NCBI GenBank assembly: GCA_902475455.1
Contig: CABRZO010000134.1
Coordinates: 1-6,947 of the forward strand
Direction: 5' to 3'
Source: an uncultured Eubacteriales bacterium
GTDB lineage: Bacteria; Bacillota; Clostridia; Oscillospirales; Oscillospiraceae
Length of the DNA: 6,947 bases
The position numbers and the translations under genes are program-made. Every line of letters begins with the position of its first letter. The first letter of the stretch is position 1. This document shows, in pieces, positions 1 to 5,355 of the stretch. The notes under the pieces were generated by a model. It was not told the DNA's origin and searched no databases. It saw nothing but the letters and a program-made list of their open reading frames with translations.

Positions 1-350
1 CCGGGCCTGCCGGCGCCACGGGTGCCACGGGTGCCACCGGCCCCACCGGCCCCACCGGTCCTACCGGCACCACGGGTGCCACCGGTGCCACCGGCCCCAC
101 CGGGCCTGCCGGCGCCACGGGTACCACCGGCGCCACGGGTGCCACCGGCCCCACCGGCCCTGCCGGCGCTACTGGCGCCACCGGTGCCACGGGCCCCACC
201 GGTCCTACCGGGCCTACCGGTCCCACCGGCCCTGCCGCTGAGGTGAATGCCGCGGCGGCGGTGACAGATGCCACCGGCTCCGGCGACGTGGTGACCCAGT
301 TCAACCAGCTGCTGGCCAATCTCCGGGCCGCCGGGCTGCTGGAGAACTGA
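1..350 (+). CDS. Collagen-like (Gly-X-Thr) surface/spore protein, C-terminal part
   Basis: This is the 3' end of a gene whose start lies outside the window; the frame begins at base 3. It encodes 26 uninterrupted Gly-X-Y triplets (bases 3-236), almost all G-A-T or G-P-T, with four G-P-A. Thr occupies Y in 22 of 26 triplets. A non-collagenous tail of about 37 residues follows (AEVNAAAAVTDATGSGDVVT, then QFNQLLANLRAAGLLEN) and ends at TGA 348-350. Known of the family: bacterial collagen-like proteins such as the exosporium filament protein BclA form triple helices, and Thr in GPT repeats is often O-glycosylated. The amphipathic tail resembles the short caps that end many clostridial collagen-like proteins and may promote trimer formation (inference). 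The DNA is a near-tandem 9-bp repeat, prone to slippage in replication and assembly. A glycosyltransferase follows at once, which fits a glycosylated surface or spore-coat fibre. Cell-surface versus exosporium location cannot be decided without the N-terminus. Confidence 0.88.
   Translation, partial: GPAGATGATGATGPTGPTGPTGTTGATGATGPTGPAGATGTTGATGATGPTGPAGATGATGATGPTGPTGPTGPTGPAAEVNAAAAVTDATGSGDVVTQFNQLLANLRAAGLLEN
3..236 (+). repeat. GC-rich tandem repeat encoding Gly-X-Y triplets
   Basis: There are 26 consecutive 9-bp units of the form GGN-NCN-ACN/GCC. Variants of ggtgccacc, ggccccacc and ggtcctacc alternate without strict higher-order order. They encode the collagen-like stalk. Glycine codons vary between GGC, GGT and GGG, so the unit is kept at protein level more strictly than at DNA level. 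Copy number could vary between strains. Confidence 0.85.
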
Positions 351-409
351 GCAAGAAAAAGAAAAAACGGGTTTTGGAATCGCAGGCCGGAACCCCGGAT
401 GAACTCCTG

Positions 410-434
410 GAGGCGCCTTCGGGCGCCTCTCTTG
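410..434 (+). terminator. Hairpin terminator after the collagen-like gene
   Basis: A perfect 8-bp stem, GAGGCGCC (410-417) with GGCGCCTC (422-429), is closed by a TTCG tetraloop in the very stable C(UUCG)G context. It is followed by a mixed pyrimidine run, tctctt. It lies 60 bp after the collagen-like stop codon. The T-run is weak, so some read-through into the glycosyltransferase is likely. Confidence 0.6.
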
Positions 435-483
435 TGCCAGGAGGAAAAATCGTCCTGGGGTCTGGCGAAAGGGAGGAATTGAT

Positions 484-1569
484 GTGAGTAAAAACAGGGT
501 TGTGGTCTATGCCATTTGTAAAAATGAGGCCAAGTTTGCCCGGCGCTGGATGGAGTCCATGGGAGAGGCGGACCGGGTGGTGGTGCTGGACACCGGCTCG
601 TAGGACGGCACCCCGGAGCTGCTGCGGGAGCTGGGGGCGGAGGTGACGGTGGAGACCATCTCCCCCTGGCGGTTTGACGTGGCCCGGAACCGCAGCCTGG
701 AACTGGTGCCGGAGGATGCGGACATCTGCGTCTGCACCGATCTGGACGAGGTTTTCACCGCCGGCTGGCGGCAGGCCCTGGAACGGGCCTGGACCCCGGA
801 GTGTACCCAGGTCCGCTATCATTACATCTGGAATTTCCGGCCCGACGGCGGGGACGGCATCTCCTTCTGGGGGGACAAAATCCACGCCCGCCAGGGGTGG
901 CGCTGGGTGAACCCAGTCCACGAGGTGCTGCGCTGCGAAGGGCAGCCCCGGGCGGTGTTTGCCGATGAAATCCGGTTGGAGCACCACGCCGACGACACTA
1001 AATCCCGGGGGCAGTATCTGCCCCTGTTGGAGCTGGCGGTGCAGGAGGACCCGGAAAACGACCGGAATATGCACTACCTGGGCCGGGAATACATGTTTTA
1101 CGGCCGCTGGCAGGAGGCAATTGACACTCTGAAGCGGCATTTAAGCCTGCCCAGCGCCACTTGGGCGGAGGAGCGCTGTGCCTCCATGCGCTATATCGCC
1201 CGGTGTGAACAGGCCCGGGGCCATCAGGGGGAGGCGGAGCGCTGGTTGCTGCGCGCCTGCGGCGAGGCCCCCAACCTCCGGGAGCCCTGGCTGGATCTGG
1301 CAAAATTTTGCTATCAAAAAGAGGATTGGTACGGGGTGGCCTACGCCGCCCGCCGGGCTCTGGAGATCCGGCGCCGGTCGGAGACCTATCTTTCCGAGCC
1401 CGAGGCCTGGGGGGAGGCCCCCTACGACCTGATGGCCATTGCCCTCTATTACACCGGGGACTATTCCCACGCCCTGGCCATGGGGGAGGAGGCCCTGCGC
1501 CGCAGCCCCATGGACCGGCGGCTGCGGGAAAACCTGCGGCTGATCCGCCAGAAGGCGGAACAGAATTGA
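484..1569 (+). pseudogene. SunS-like GT2 glycosyltransferase with TPR tail, interrupted by in-frame TAG
   Basis: The frame starts at GTG 484, with GGAGGA (472-477) seven bases upstream, and ends at TGA 1567-1569. This gives 361 codons, one of which (codon 40, 601-603) is TAG. The N-terminus reads VVVYAICKNEAKFARRWMES, then VVVLDTGS-stop-DGTPELL. Family 2 transferases of this type carry a D-T-G-S-T/S-D-G-T motif here, so the stop falls inside the nucleotide-sugar site. Further on are WRFDVARNRS, a DxD metal-binding motif (D86-L-D88 in TDLDEVF), NPVHEV, and EHHADDTKSRGQYLPLLELA leading into TPR-like helices (about residues 195-355). Architecture matches SunS-type transferases: GT-A fold plus TPR. 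Its likely substrate is the Thr-rich collagen-like protein encoded just upstream (inference). There is no other frame damage and coding character is intact on both sides. The TAG is therefore a recent nonsense mutation (TCG to TAG is one step), a sequencing error, or a suppressed stop. Restart at GTG 643 would remove the first strand and nucleotide-binding motif, so it is unlikely to give an active enzyme. Confidence 0.85.
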
Positions 1570-1679
1570 CGGCAGAAAATTGCTGGAAAAACAGGAAAAG
1601 TTCCCCACTAAAAACTTCCCAACCCCGCTTCTTTTCAGAAACCGCCACAGAAAAAGCCCAGTGTTGTTTGACTTTGCCA

Positions 1680-1709
1680 GAACAGTTCGGCGGATTTTGA
1701 GACATAGTA
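1680..1709 (+). promoter_or_regulatory. Candidate forespore (sigma-G-like) promoter of spoIVB
   Basis: The gap between the glycosyltransferase and spoIVB (1570-1775) has no gene. It contains GAACA (1680-1684) and, 18 bp later, CATAGTA (1703-1709). The known sigma-G pattern is roughly GHATR, 17-18 bp, CATnnTA, so one -35 base is off while the spacing and -10 are good. In B. subtilis spoIVB is transcribed in the forespore, which fits. A TTGACT at 1668-1673 has no properly spaced TATAAT-like partner. Start of transcription would be near 1716, giving a leader of about 60 nt. Confidence 0.4.
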
Positions 1710-1775
1710 ACAGGGCGCGGTTTTGGCGCGCAACAGAGAAGATGAGAGAATGCGGAAGAGAATGGGAGGAAAATT

Positions 1776-2846
1776 ATGGAACAAAAGGAGGCAAAGCCAT
1801 GGGGGATCTGGTTGACGGCGATGGTGCTCAGCCTGGCGCTGGTGTGCTCTCTGGCCTCCGCCGCCCTGCACTGGAGCCGGGCCGGTGAGGCGGCGGAGTG
1901 CTTTGGACAGCAGCGGCAATATGTGATCCCGGTGGGTCACACCGTGGGCATCAAGCTGTTTTCCCGGGGCGTCATGGTAGTGGGCCTGGCGGATGTGGCC
2001 ACGGAGCACGGGGAGGAGTCTCCGGCCCGGCAGTGCGGACTCCGGACCGGAGACATCATCACCCATATTGACGGCCGGCAGGTGGACACCATTGAGGAGG
2101 TCCAGTCCCTGCTCCAGGCCGCCGGCGGCGAGACCATGGCCATTCAGCTGACCCGGGGCGGCCGCATGGTGGAGACGGAGACGGCGGCGGTCCAATGTAT
2201 GACCGACGGCTCCTATCGCCTGGGGGCCTGGATCCGGGATTCCATGGCGGGAATCGGAACCATCACCTATTATGACCCGGACAGCGGAAAATTTGCCGCT
2301 TTGGGCCACGGCATCAATGATGTGGACACCAAGCTGCTGATGCCCCTGGAGTCCGGGGCCATCATGGGCTCCACCGTCTCCGACGTGCAGGTGGGCCAGA
2401 AGGGCACCCCCGGGGAGCTCCACGGCACCTTTGACCTGCAGCGGGACCTGGGCACCCTGTACGCCAACACCGACTGCGGCGTATTTGGCGTGAGTGCCGG
2501 CAATGAGGCCGGGTTTACCGGCGAAAAGGTGCCGGTGGCCAAGAAGAGCGAGGTCAAGGTGGGGGCGGCCACCATCCTGTCCAACGTGGAGGGGGACCAG
2601 GTGGAGGAGTTTGACGTGGAGATCCTGCGGATCTACCGGTGCAGCGGACAGGACAGCCGGTCCATGATGATCCGGGTGACGGATGAGGATTTATTGGCCA
2701 AGACCGGGGGCATCGTCCAGGGCATGAGCGGCTCCCCCATCCTCCAGGATGGCAAGCTGGTGGGGGCAGTCACCCATGTTTTGGTAAATGATCCAACTTG
2801 TGGATACGCCATCTTCGCCGACACCATGCTGGAGGCCGGGGCGTAA
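1776..2846 (+). CDS. spoIVB: SpoIVB stage IV sporulation serine protease (S55)
   Basis: The 356-residue protein starts at ATG 1776, with GGGAGGA (1764-1770) six bases upstream, and ends at TAA 2844-2846. Known role: SpoIVB is made in the forespore and secreted into the intermembrane space, where it cleaves the SpoIVFA regulator so that SpoIVFB can process pro-sigma-K in the mother cell. Visible features are one N-terminal hydrophobic segment (about 9-31, signal anchor), a PDZ domain (about 60-128, with a TGDIITHIDG core) and the S55 peptidase domain. The catalytic triad is complete by alignment with the known B. subtilis enzyme: His178 in LGHGI, Asp303 in VTDED and Ser318 in QGMSGSP, with the same Asp-Ser spacing of 15. 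The C-terminal VTHVLVNDPTCGYAIF block is also typical. Length is somewhat shorter than the approximately 425-residue B. subtilis protein, mainly N-terminally. The gene stands alone with its own terminator; spo0A, the usual downstream neighbour, is not present in this window. Confidence 0.95.
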   Translation: MEQKEAKPWGIWLTAMVLSLALVCSLASAALHWSRAGEAAECFGQQRQYVIPVGHTVGIKLFSRGVMVVGLADVATEHGEESPARQCGLRTGDIITHIDGRQVDTIEEVQSLLQAAGGETMAIQLTRGGRMVETETAAVQCMTDGSYRLGAWIRDSMAGIGTITYYDPDSGKFAALGHGINDVDTKLLMPLESGAIMGSTVSDVQVGQKGTPGELHGTFDLQRDLGTLYANTDCGVFGVSAGNEAGFTGEKVPVAKKSEVKVGAATILSNVEGDQVEEFDVEILRIYRCSGQDSRSMMIRVTDEDLLAKTGGIVQGMSGSPILQDGKLVGAVTHVLVNDPTCGYAIFADTMLEAGA

Positions 2847-2852
2847 AAGCCC

Positions 2853-2890
2853 AATCGGCGCTCAGAAGACATTCTGAGCGCCGATTTTTT
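2853..2890 (+). terminator. Strong intrinsic terminator of spoIVB
   Basis: A perfect 15-bp stem, AATCGGCGCTCAGAA (2853-2867) with TTCTGAGCGCCGATT (2872-2886), has a GACA loop and ends in TTTTTT (2885-2890). It starts six bases after the spoIVB stop. On the minus strand the T-run is absent, so it acts mainly on + transcripts. Confidence 0.93.
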
Positions 2891-2906
2891 CACAATCAGG
2901 TCAATG

Positions 2907-2945
2907 AAAAACGGCTGACTGTCCCCGGATGGGGACAGTCAGCCG
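2907..2945 (-). terminator. Probable intrinsic terminator of the rnj transcript
   Basis: Read on the minus strand, the copy 1 palindrome (15-bp GC-rich stem, 4-nt loop) is followed directly by TTTTT (complement of A2907-A2911). That is a textbook intrinsic terminator. It lies about 260 bp after the rnj stop, so the rnj mRNA would carry a long 3' UTR. The other palindrome copy has no T-run on either strand. Confidence 0.75.
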
Positions 2946-2950
2946 GAAGA
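2911..2950. repeat. 40-bp palindromic repeat, copy 1
   Basis: The stem CGGCTGACTGTCCCC (2912-2926) pairs with GGGGACAGTCAGCCG (2931-2945) around a GGAT loop, followed by GAAGA. The 40 bases are identical to those at 3161-3200, and the identity stops exactly at both ends. The copies are 250 bp apart. Confidence 0.95.
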
Positions 2951-2978
2951 CTGTCGAAAAACCATAGGTTTAGGCAGT
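2950..2978. repeat. Weak stem-loop in the array
   Basis: ACTG (2950-2953) pairs with CAGT (2975-2978), and AAACC (2959-2963) pairs with GGTTT (2967-2971) around ATA, with an unpaired stretch between the two stems. It is the left-hand counterpart of the better paired hairpin at 3124-3156. Confidence 0.5.
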
Positions 2979-2987
2979 TTCACAAAA

Positions 2988-3011
2988 TTCCGTCCTCCGA
3001 AGAGGACGGAA
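2988..3011. repeat. Perfect 10-bp stem-loop, possible minus-strand terminator
   Basis: TTCCGTCCTC (2988-2997) pairs with GAGGACGGAA (3002-3011) around CGAA. On the minus strand the loop is UUCG and the stem is followed by TTTTGTG, so it could act as a modest terminator for rnj ahead of the stronger one at 2907-2945. Confidence 0.8.
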
Positions 3012-3025
3012 CAAAATCTGATTTC

Positions 3026-3058
3026 GTCATTTCCGGGGACATGTGCCTCGGAAATGAC
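3026..3058. repeat. 13-bp stem-loop in the array
   Basis: GTCATTTCCGGGG (3026-3038) pairs with CCTCGGAAATGAC (3046-3058), with a single G-T wobble. The 7-nt loop contains the self-complementary ACATGT. There is no T-run on either side. Confidence 0.8.
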
Positions 3059-3064
3059 ACTTCT

Positions 3065-3115
3065 CATGCAGGACAGGGTGACTTTTGCGCAAGCAATCGA
3101 GCCCTGTCCTGCATG
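3065..3115. repeat. 14-bp stem with 23-nt loop in the array
   Basis: CATGCAGGACAGGG (3065-3078) pairs perfectly with CCCTGTCCTGCATG (3102-3115). The loop holds a small palindrome, TTGCGCAA (3085-3092), so a loop-loop contact or dimer is possible. Confidence 0.85.
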
Positions 3116-3123
3116 CAGCCCCT

Positions 3124-3156
3124 TTGTCGGAAAAGGCCTATGGCCTTTTTCGACAA
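3124..3156. repeat. 15-bp stem-loop, right inner end of the array
   Basis: TTGTCGGAAAAGGCC (3124-3138) pairs with GGCCTTTTTCGACAA (3142-3156) around TAT, with one G-T wobble. Its minus strand shares TGTCGAAAAA and CCATAGG with the + strand at 2952-2968, so it forms part of the inverted ends of the element. Confidence 0.85.
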
Positions 3157-3160
3157 GCGC

Positions 3161-3200
3161 ACGGCTGACTGTCCCCGGATGGGGACAGTCAGCCGGAAGA
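3161..3200. repeat. 40-bp palindromic repeat, copy 2
   Basis: This is an exact copy of 2911-2950: stem 3162-3176 with 3181-3195, GGAT loop, then GAAGA. It begins about 8 bp beyond the rnj stop codon on the minus strand. With no T-run it is a poor terminator here, but it would protect or structure the 3' end of the rnj message. Confidence 0.95.
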
Positions 3201-3207
3201 GAAGAGA

Positions 3208-4866
3208 TTACACTTCCATGATGACGGGCAGAATCATGGGATTCCGCTTAGTCTTTTTGTAGAGGAAGGAGGACAGATCCCCCTTGACCTCACCCTTGAT
3301 GGTGGCCCAATCGGTGAGGTGCCGCTGCTCGCAGGAATAGAGGGTCTGACAGGCGATGGCCCGCAGCTCATCCATGAGCTGCTCGCTCTCCTTGACGTAG
3401 ACGAAGCCCCGGGTGATGATGTCGGGGCCGGAGACCACGCTGCCGTCCTCCCCGGACATGGAGACCACCACCACGATCATACCGTCCTCGGCCAGGTGCT
3501 TCCGGTCCCGGAGCACCACGCTGCCCACGTCGCCCACGCCGTAGCCGTCCACCAGCACATTGCCGGAGGGCACGGTGCCGTTGATGCGGCAGGAGTTGTG
3601 GGTGAGCTCGATGACCTTGCCGATGTCGCTGATGATGACGTTTTTGGGGTTCATGCCCATCTCCTGGGCCAGCTTGGCGTGGACCCGCAGGTGCCGCTGC
3701 TCGCCGTGGACCGGGATGAAGAACTTGGGCTTCACCAGGGCGTGGATGATCTTCAGCTCCTCCTGGCAGGCGTGGCCGGAGACGTGGAGGGCGCCGGCCC
3801 GCTCGTTGACCACCTCGGCCCCCTTGCGGTAGAGCTCGTTGATGACGGCGCCGATGGAATTCTCGTTGCCGGGGATGGCGGAGGCGGACAGAATCACCCG
3901 ATCCCCGGGCTGAATGTCGATCTGCCGGTGGGTGGAGAAGGCGATCCGGGTCAGGGCGGACATGCTCTCCCCCTGGCTGCCGGTGGTGATGATGCACACC
4001 TGCTTTTTGGGCAGGGTCTTGATCTGCTCCAGGGGCACCACGGTGCCCTCGGGCACGTTCATGTAGCCCAGCTGGGTGGACACCTTCAGGGCGTTCTCCA
4101 TGCTGCGGCCGCTGACGGCCACCTTGCGGCCGTAACGGGCGGCCACGTTGATGACCTGCTGGATCCGGTCCACGTTGGAGGCGAAGGTGGTGACGATGAT
4201 GCGCTCATCGCAGCCCTTGAACAGGGCATCAAAGCTGTCGCCCACCGCCCGCTCACTCTTGGTGTAGCCGGGGCGCTCCACGTTGGTGGAGTCGCAGAGC
4301 AGGGCCAGCACGCCCTTGTTGCCCAGGGCCCCCAGCCGGGCCAGGTCGATCATGCCGCCGGACACCGGGGTGGGGTCGATCTTGAAGTCGCCGGTGTGAA
4401 TCACGGTGCCCACGGGGCAGGTGATGGCGAAGGCCACCGCGTCGGCGATGGAGTGGTTCATGTGGATGAATTCCACGGTGAATTTGCCGGCCTTGATGAC
4501 CTGACCGGCCTCACAGGTGCGGATCTTGGTCTTGTCCAGCAGCCGGTGCTCCTCCAGTTTCAGCTCCACCAGGCCGGCGGTCATCCGGGTGGCGTAGATG
4601 GGGGCGTTCACGTCCCGGAGCACATAGGGCAGGGCTCCGATGTGGTCCTCGTGGCCGTGGGTCAGGAAGATGCCCCGGATCTTGTCCCGGTTCTTGATCA
4701 GATAGGTGATGTCCGGGATCACCACGTCGATGCCGTACATATCGTCGTCGGGGAAGCCCATGCCCACGTCCACCACGATGATGTCGTCGCCATACTCGTA
4801 GACGGTCAGGTTTTTGCCGATCTCGTTGAGGCCGCCCAGAGAGATGATTTTCAATTTTTCAGCCAT
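3208..4866 (-). CDS. rnj: Ribonuclease J
   Basis: RNase J is a metallo-beta-lactamase/beta-CASP nuclease with endonuclease and 5'-3' exonuclease activity, central to mRNA turnover and rRNA maturation in Firmicutes; it acts in the cytoplasm. The protein is 552 residues, close to B. subtilis RNase J1 (555). Zinc-site motifs are all present: HGHEDH (70-75), His138 in HMNHSI, Asp160 in HTGDFK and His387 in PVHGEQ. The beta-CASP part contains TGSQGE (295-300), SASAIPGNE and HVSGHA (361-366). The C-terminal domain includes DGYGVGDVG and ends RNPMILPVIMEV. The ATG at 4866 was chosen because it gives the family N-terminus (LKIISLGGLNEIGKN) and has AAGGAG 10 bases upstream. The frame stays open upstream to a GTG at 5007, but the extra 47 residues have no family support. 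The gene is convergent with spoIVB and appears monocistronic, with its own promoter, a long leader and a long structured 3' UTR. No second rnj-like gene is in the window. Confidence 0.95.
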   Translation of the reverse strand: MAEKLKIISLGGLNEIGKNLTVYEYGDDIIVVDVGMGFPDDDMYGIDVVIPDITYLIKNRDKIRGIFLTHGHEDHIGALPYVLRDVNAPIYATRMTAGLVELKLEEHRLLDKTKIRTCEAGQVIKAGKFTVEFIHMNHSIADAVAFAITCPVGTVIHTGDFKIDPTPVSGGMIDLARLGALGNKGVLALLCDSTNVERPGYTKSERAVGDSFDALFKGCDERIIVTTFASNVDRIQQVINVAARYGRKVAVSGRSMENALKVSTQLGYMNVPEGTVVPLEQIKTLPKKQVCIITTGSQGESMSALTRIAFSTHRQIDIQPGDRVILSASAIPGNENSIGAVINELYRKGAEVVNERAGALHVSGHACQEELKIIHALVKPKFFIPVHGEQRHLRVHAKLAQEMGMNPKNVIISDIGKVIELTHNSCRINGTVPSGNVLVDGYGVGDVGSVVLRDRKHLAEDGMIVVVVSMSGEDGSVVSGPDIITRGFVYVKESEQLMDELRAIACQTLYSCEQRHLTDWATIKGEVKGDLSSFLYKKTKRNPMILPVIMEV

Positions 4867-5238
4867 AGGTATAAAACTCCTTTTTGTGTGTTTCTTCGAT
4901 GTAGGTCGGCGGCTGAAAAAGGACAGGGATTTTTGATAAACAGGCACAAAGGCGGCCTCTGGAGGGCACGCCAACAGAGCCCTTTCCCCAAAGGGCCCCG
5001 GAGGCACCCGGCCCTGCTTCGCCGGGGGCGCTGCCGGGCGTACCCTTGGGGGAAAACGCCTGGTGCAAGTTCTTTTGTAACTGGGGGGCAGTTCGTGCTG
5101 CTGCCCGGCCCCTGTCCCTGTGCTGCCGCGACAGGTGGGTTCGTGAAGCTGTACTGATGTTCACGAAACATGGATGGTAAACCGTCTTAAGCCGGAGACC
5201 GTTTCCGCATCAGAGGTCTGCGGCTTACACTGCACGAT
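4867..5238 (-). promoter_or_regulatory. Long structured 5' leader of rnj
   Basis: There are about 370 nt between the predicted transcription start and the rnj ATG, with no convincing ORF. Pairings visible by eye include TAAGCCG/AGACC arms at 5188-5227 (12 bp with one C-C mismatch), TTCGTGAA/TTCACGAA at 5140-5167, CCTGTC/GACAGG at 5111-5135, GGGCAG/CTGCCC at 5086-5106, GGCGT/ACGCC at 5037-5060, CCCGGC/GCCGGG at 5007-5026 and GCCCTTT/AAAGGGC at 4979-4996. Coordinates are on the + strand. No known riboswitch class was recognised, and no stem is followed by a clean T-run before the RBS. Such a leader could be a site of autoregulation by RNase J, but that is inference. Confidence 0.5.
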
Positions 5239-5244
5239 ACAAAA

Positions 5245-5253
5245 AGTATACCA
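5245..5253 (-). promoter_or_regulatory. Extended -10 promoter for rnj
   Basis: On the minus strand TGGTATACT matches the extended -10 pattern TGnTATAAT with one mismatch. The sequence 17 bp upstream (TGTACG) is a poor -35, as is common for extended -10 promoters. A TTGATG lies 24 bp upstream, too far for sigma-A. The transcription start would be near 5238. Confidence 0.6.
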
Positions 5254-5329
5254 CAGGATCCCTGGTTCGTACAGCATCAATTTTCCTGTTTCTCCGGCTT
5301 TTGTCGGGGAAAAGCTGGTGAAATCGTGG

Positions 5330-5355
5330 AAAAACGCCTCAGGAGCGGGGCGTTT
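5330..5355 (-). terminator. Terminator overlapping the stop codon of the upstream gene
   Basis: On the minus strand AAACGCC (5355-5349) pairs with GGCGTTT (5338-5332) around a 10-nt loop that contains the TGA stop (5341-5339). The T-run continues to 5330. The 3' UTR is therefore almost absent, and this separates the sugar-nucleotide gene from rnj. Confidence 0.75.

Larger units (their letters stand above)
2911..3200. mobile_element. Putative MITE-like or structured-RNA element: stem-loop array with inverted ends
   Basis: This is the bulk of the gap between spoIVB and rnj and has no credible ORF. It is bounded by identical 40-bp copies (2911-2950 and 3161-3200), each a 15-bp perfect palindrome stem. 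Inside these, inverted similarity continues: TGTCGAAAAA then CCATAGG on + at 2952-2968 matches TGTCGAAAAA then GGCCATAGG on - at 3155-3137. The distance from the outer palindrome is the same 6 nt on both sides. The ends therefore form long terminal inverted repeats of about 55-60 bp. Between them are more perfect stems at 2988-3011, 3026-3058 and 3065-3115. No clear target-site duplication was found. It could be a non-autonomous mobile repeat, a structured RNA in the rnj 3' UTR, or both. Confidence 0.5.

Noticed and set aside
22..246. Proline-rich 74-codon ORF in the collagen repeat
   Set aside because: It is the shifted frame of the Gly-X-Thr repeat. The Gly-X-Y frame continues into a sensible C-terminal cap and stop.
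301..1140. 279-codon minus-strand frame across the collagen tail and glycosyltransferase
   Set aside because: It lies opposite a family-recognisable glycosyltransferase, is rich in Pro/Gly/His, and has no RBS or domain.
643..1569. Glycosyltransferase as a shorter intact gene starting at GTG 643
   Set aside because: Family sequence clearly extends upstream to GTG 484, which has a good RBS. The short form would lack the first strand and the D-T-G-S-x-D-G motif.
2911..3200. CRISPR array
   Set aside because: There are only two identical repeats, 210 bp between them, and the interior is itself a set of unrelated palindromes rather than spacers.
2798..3262. 154-codon + strand ORF through the intergenic hairpins
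   Set aside because: It begins inside spoIVB in another frame and consists of translated palindromes; no RBS.
4867..5007. N-terminal extension of RNase J to a GTG at 5007
   Set aside because: The extra 47 residues do not resemble RNase J. The ATG at 4866 has an RBS and gives the normal family start and length.
3319..5157. 612-codon open frame on the + strand opposite rnj
   Set aside because: The translation is a monotonous Gly/His/Asp/Val/Leu mix with no domain. It is the antisense shadow of a GC-rich, strongly codon-biased gene whose own product is unmistakably RNase J.
4851..5171. 106-codon minus-strand ORF overlapping the rnj start, as a leader peptide
   Set aside because: No Shine-Dalgarno precedes its ATG, its composition is Arg/Pro/Cys-rich and unlike a protein, and it runs through strongly paired leader sequence.
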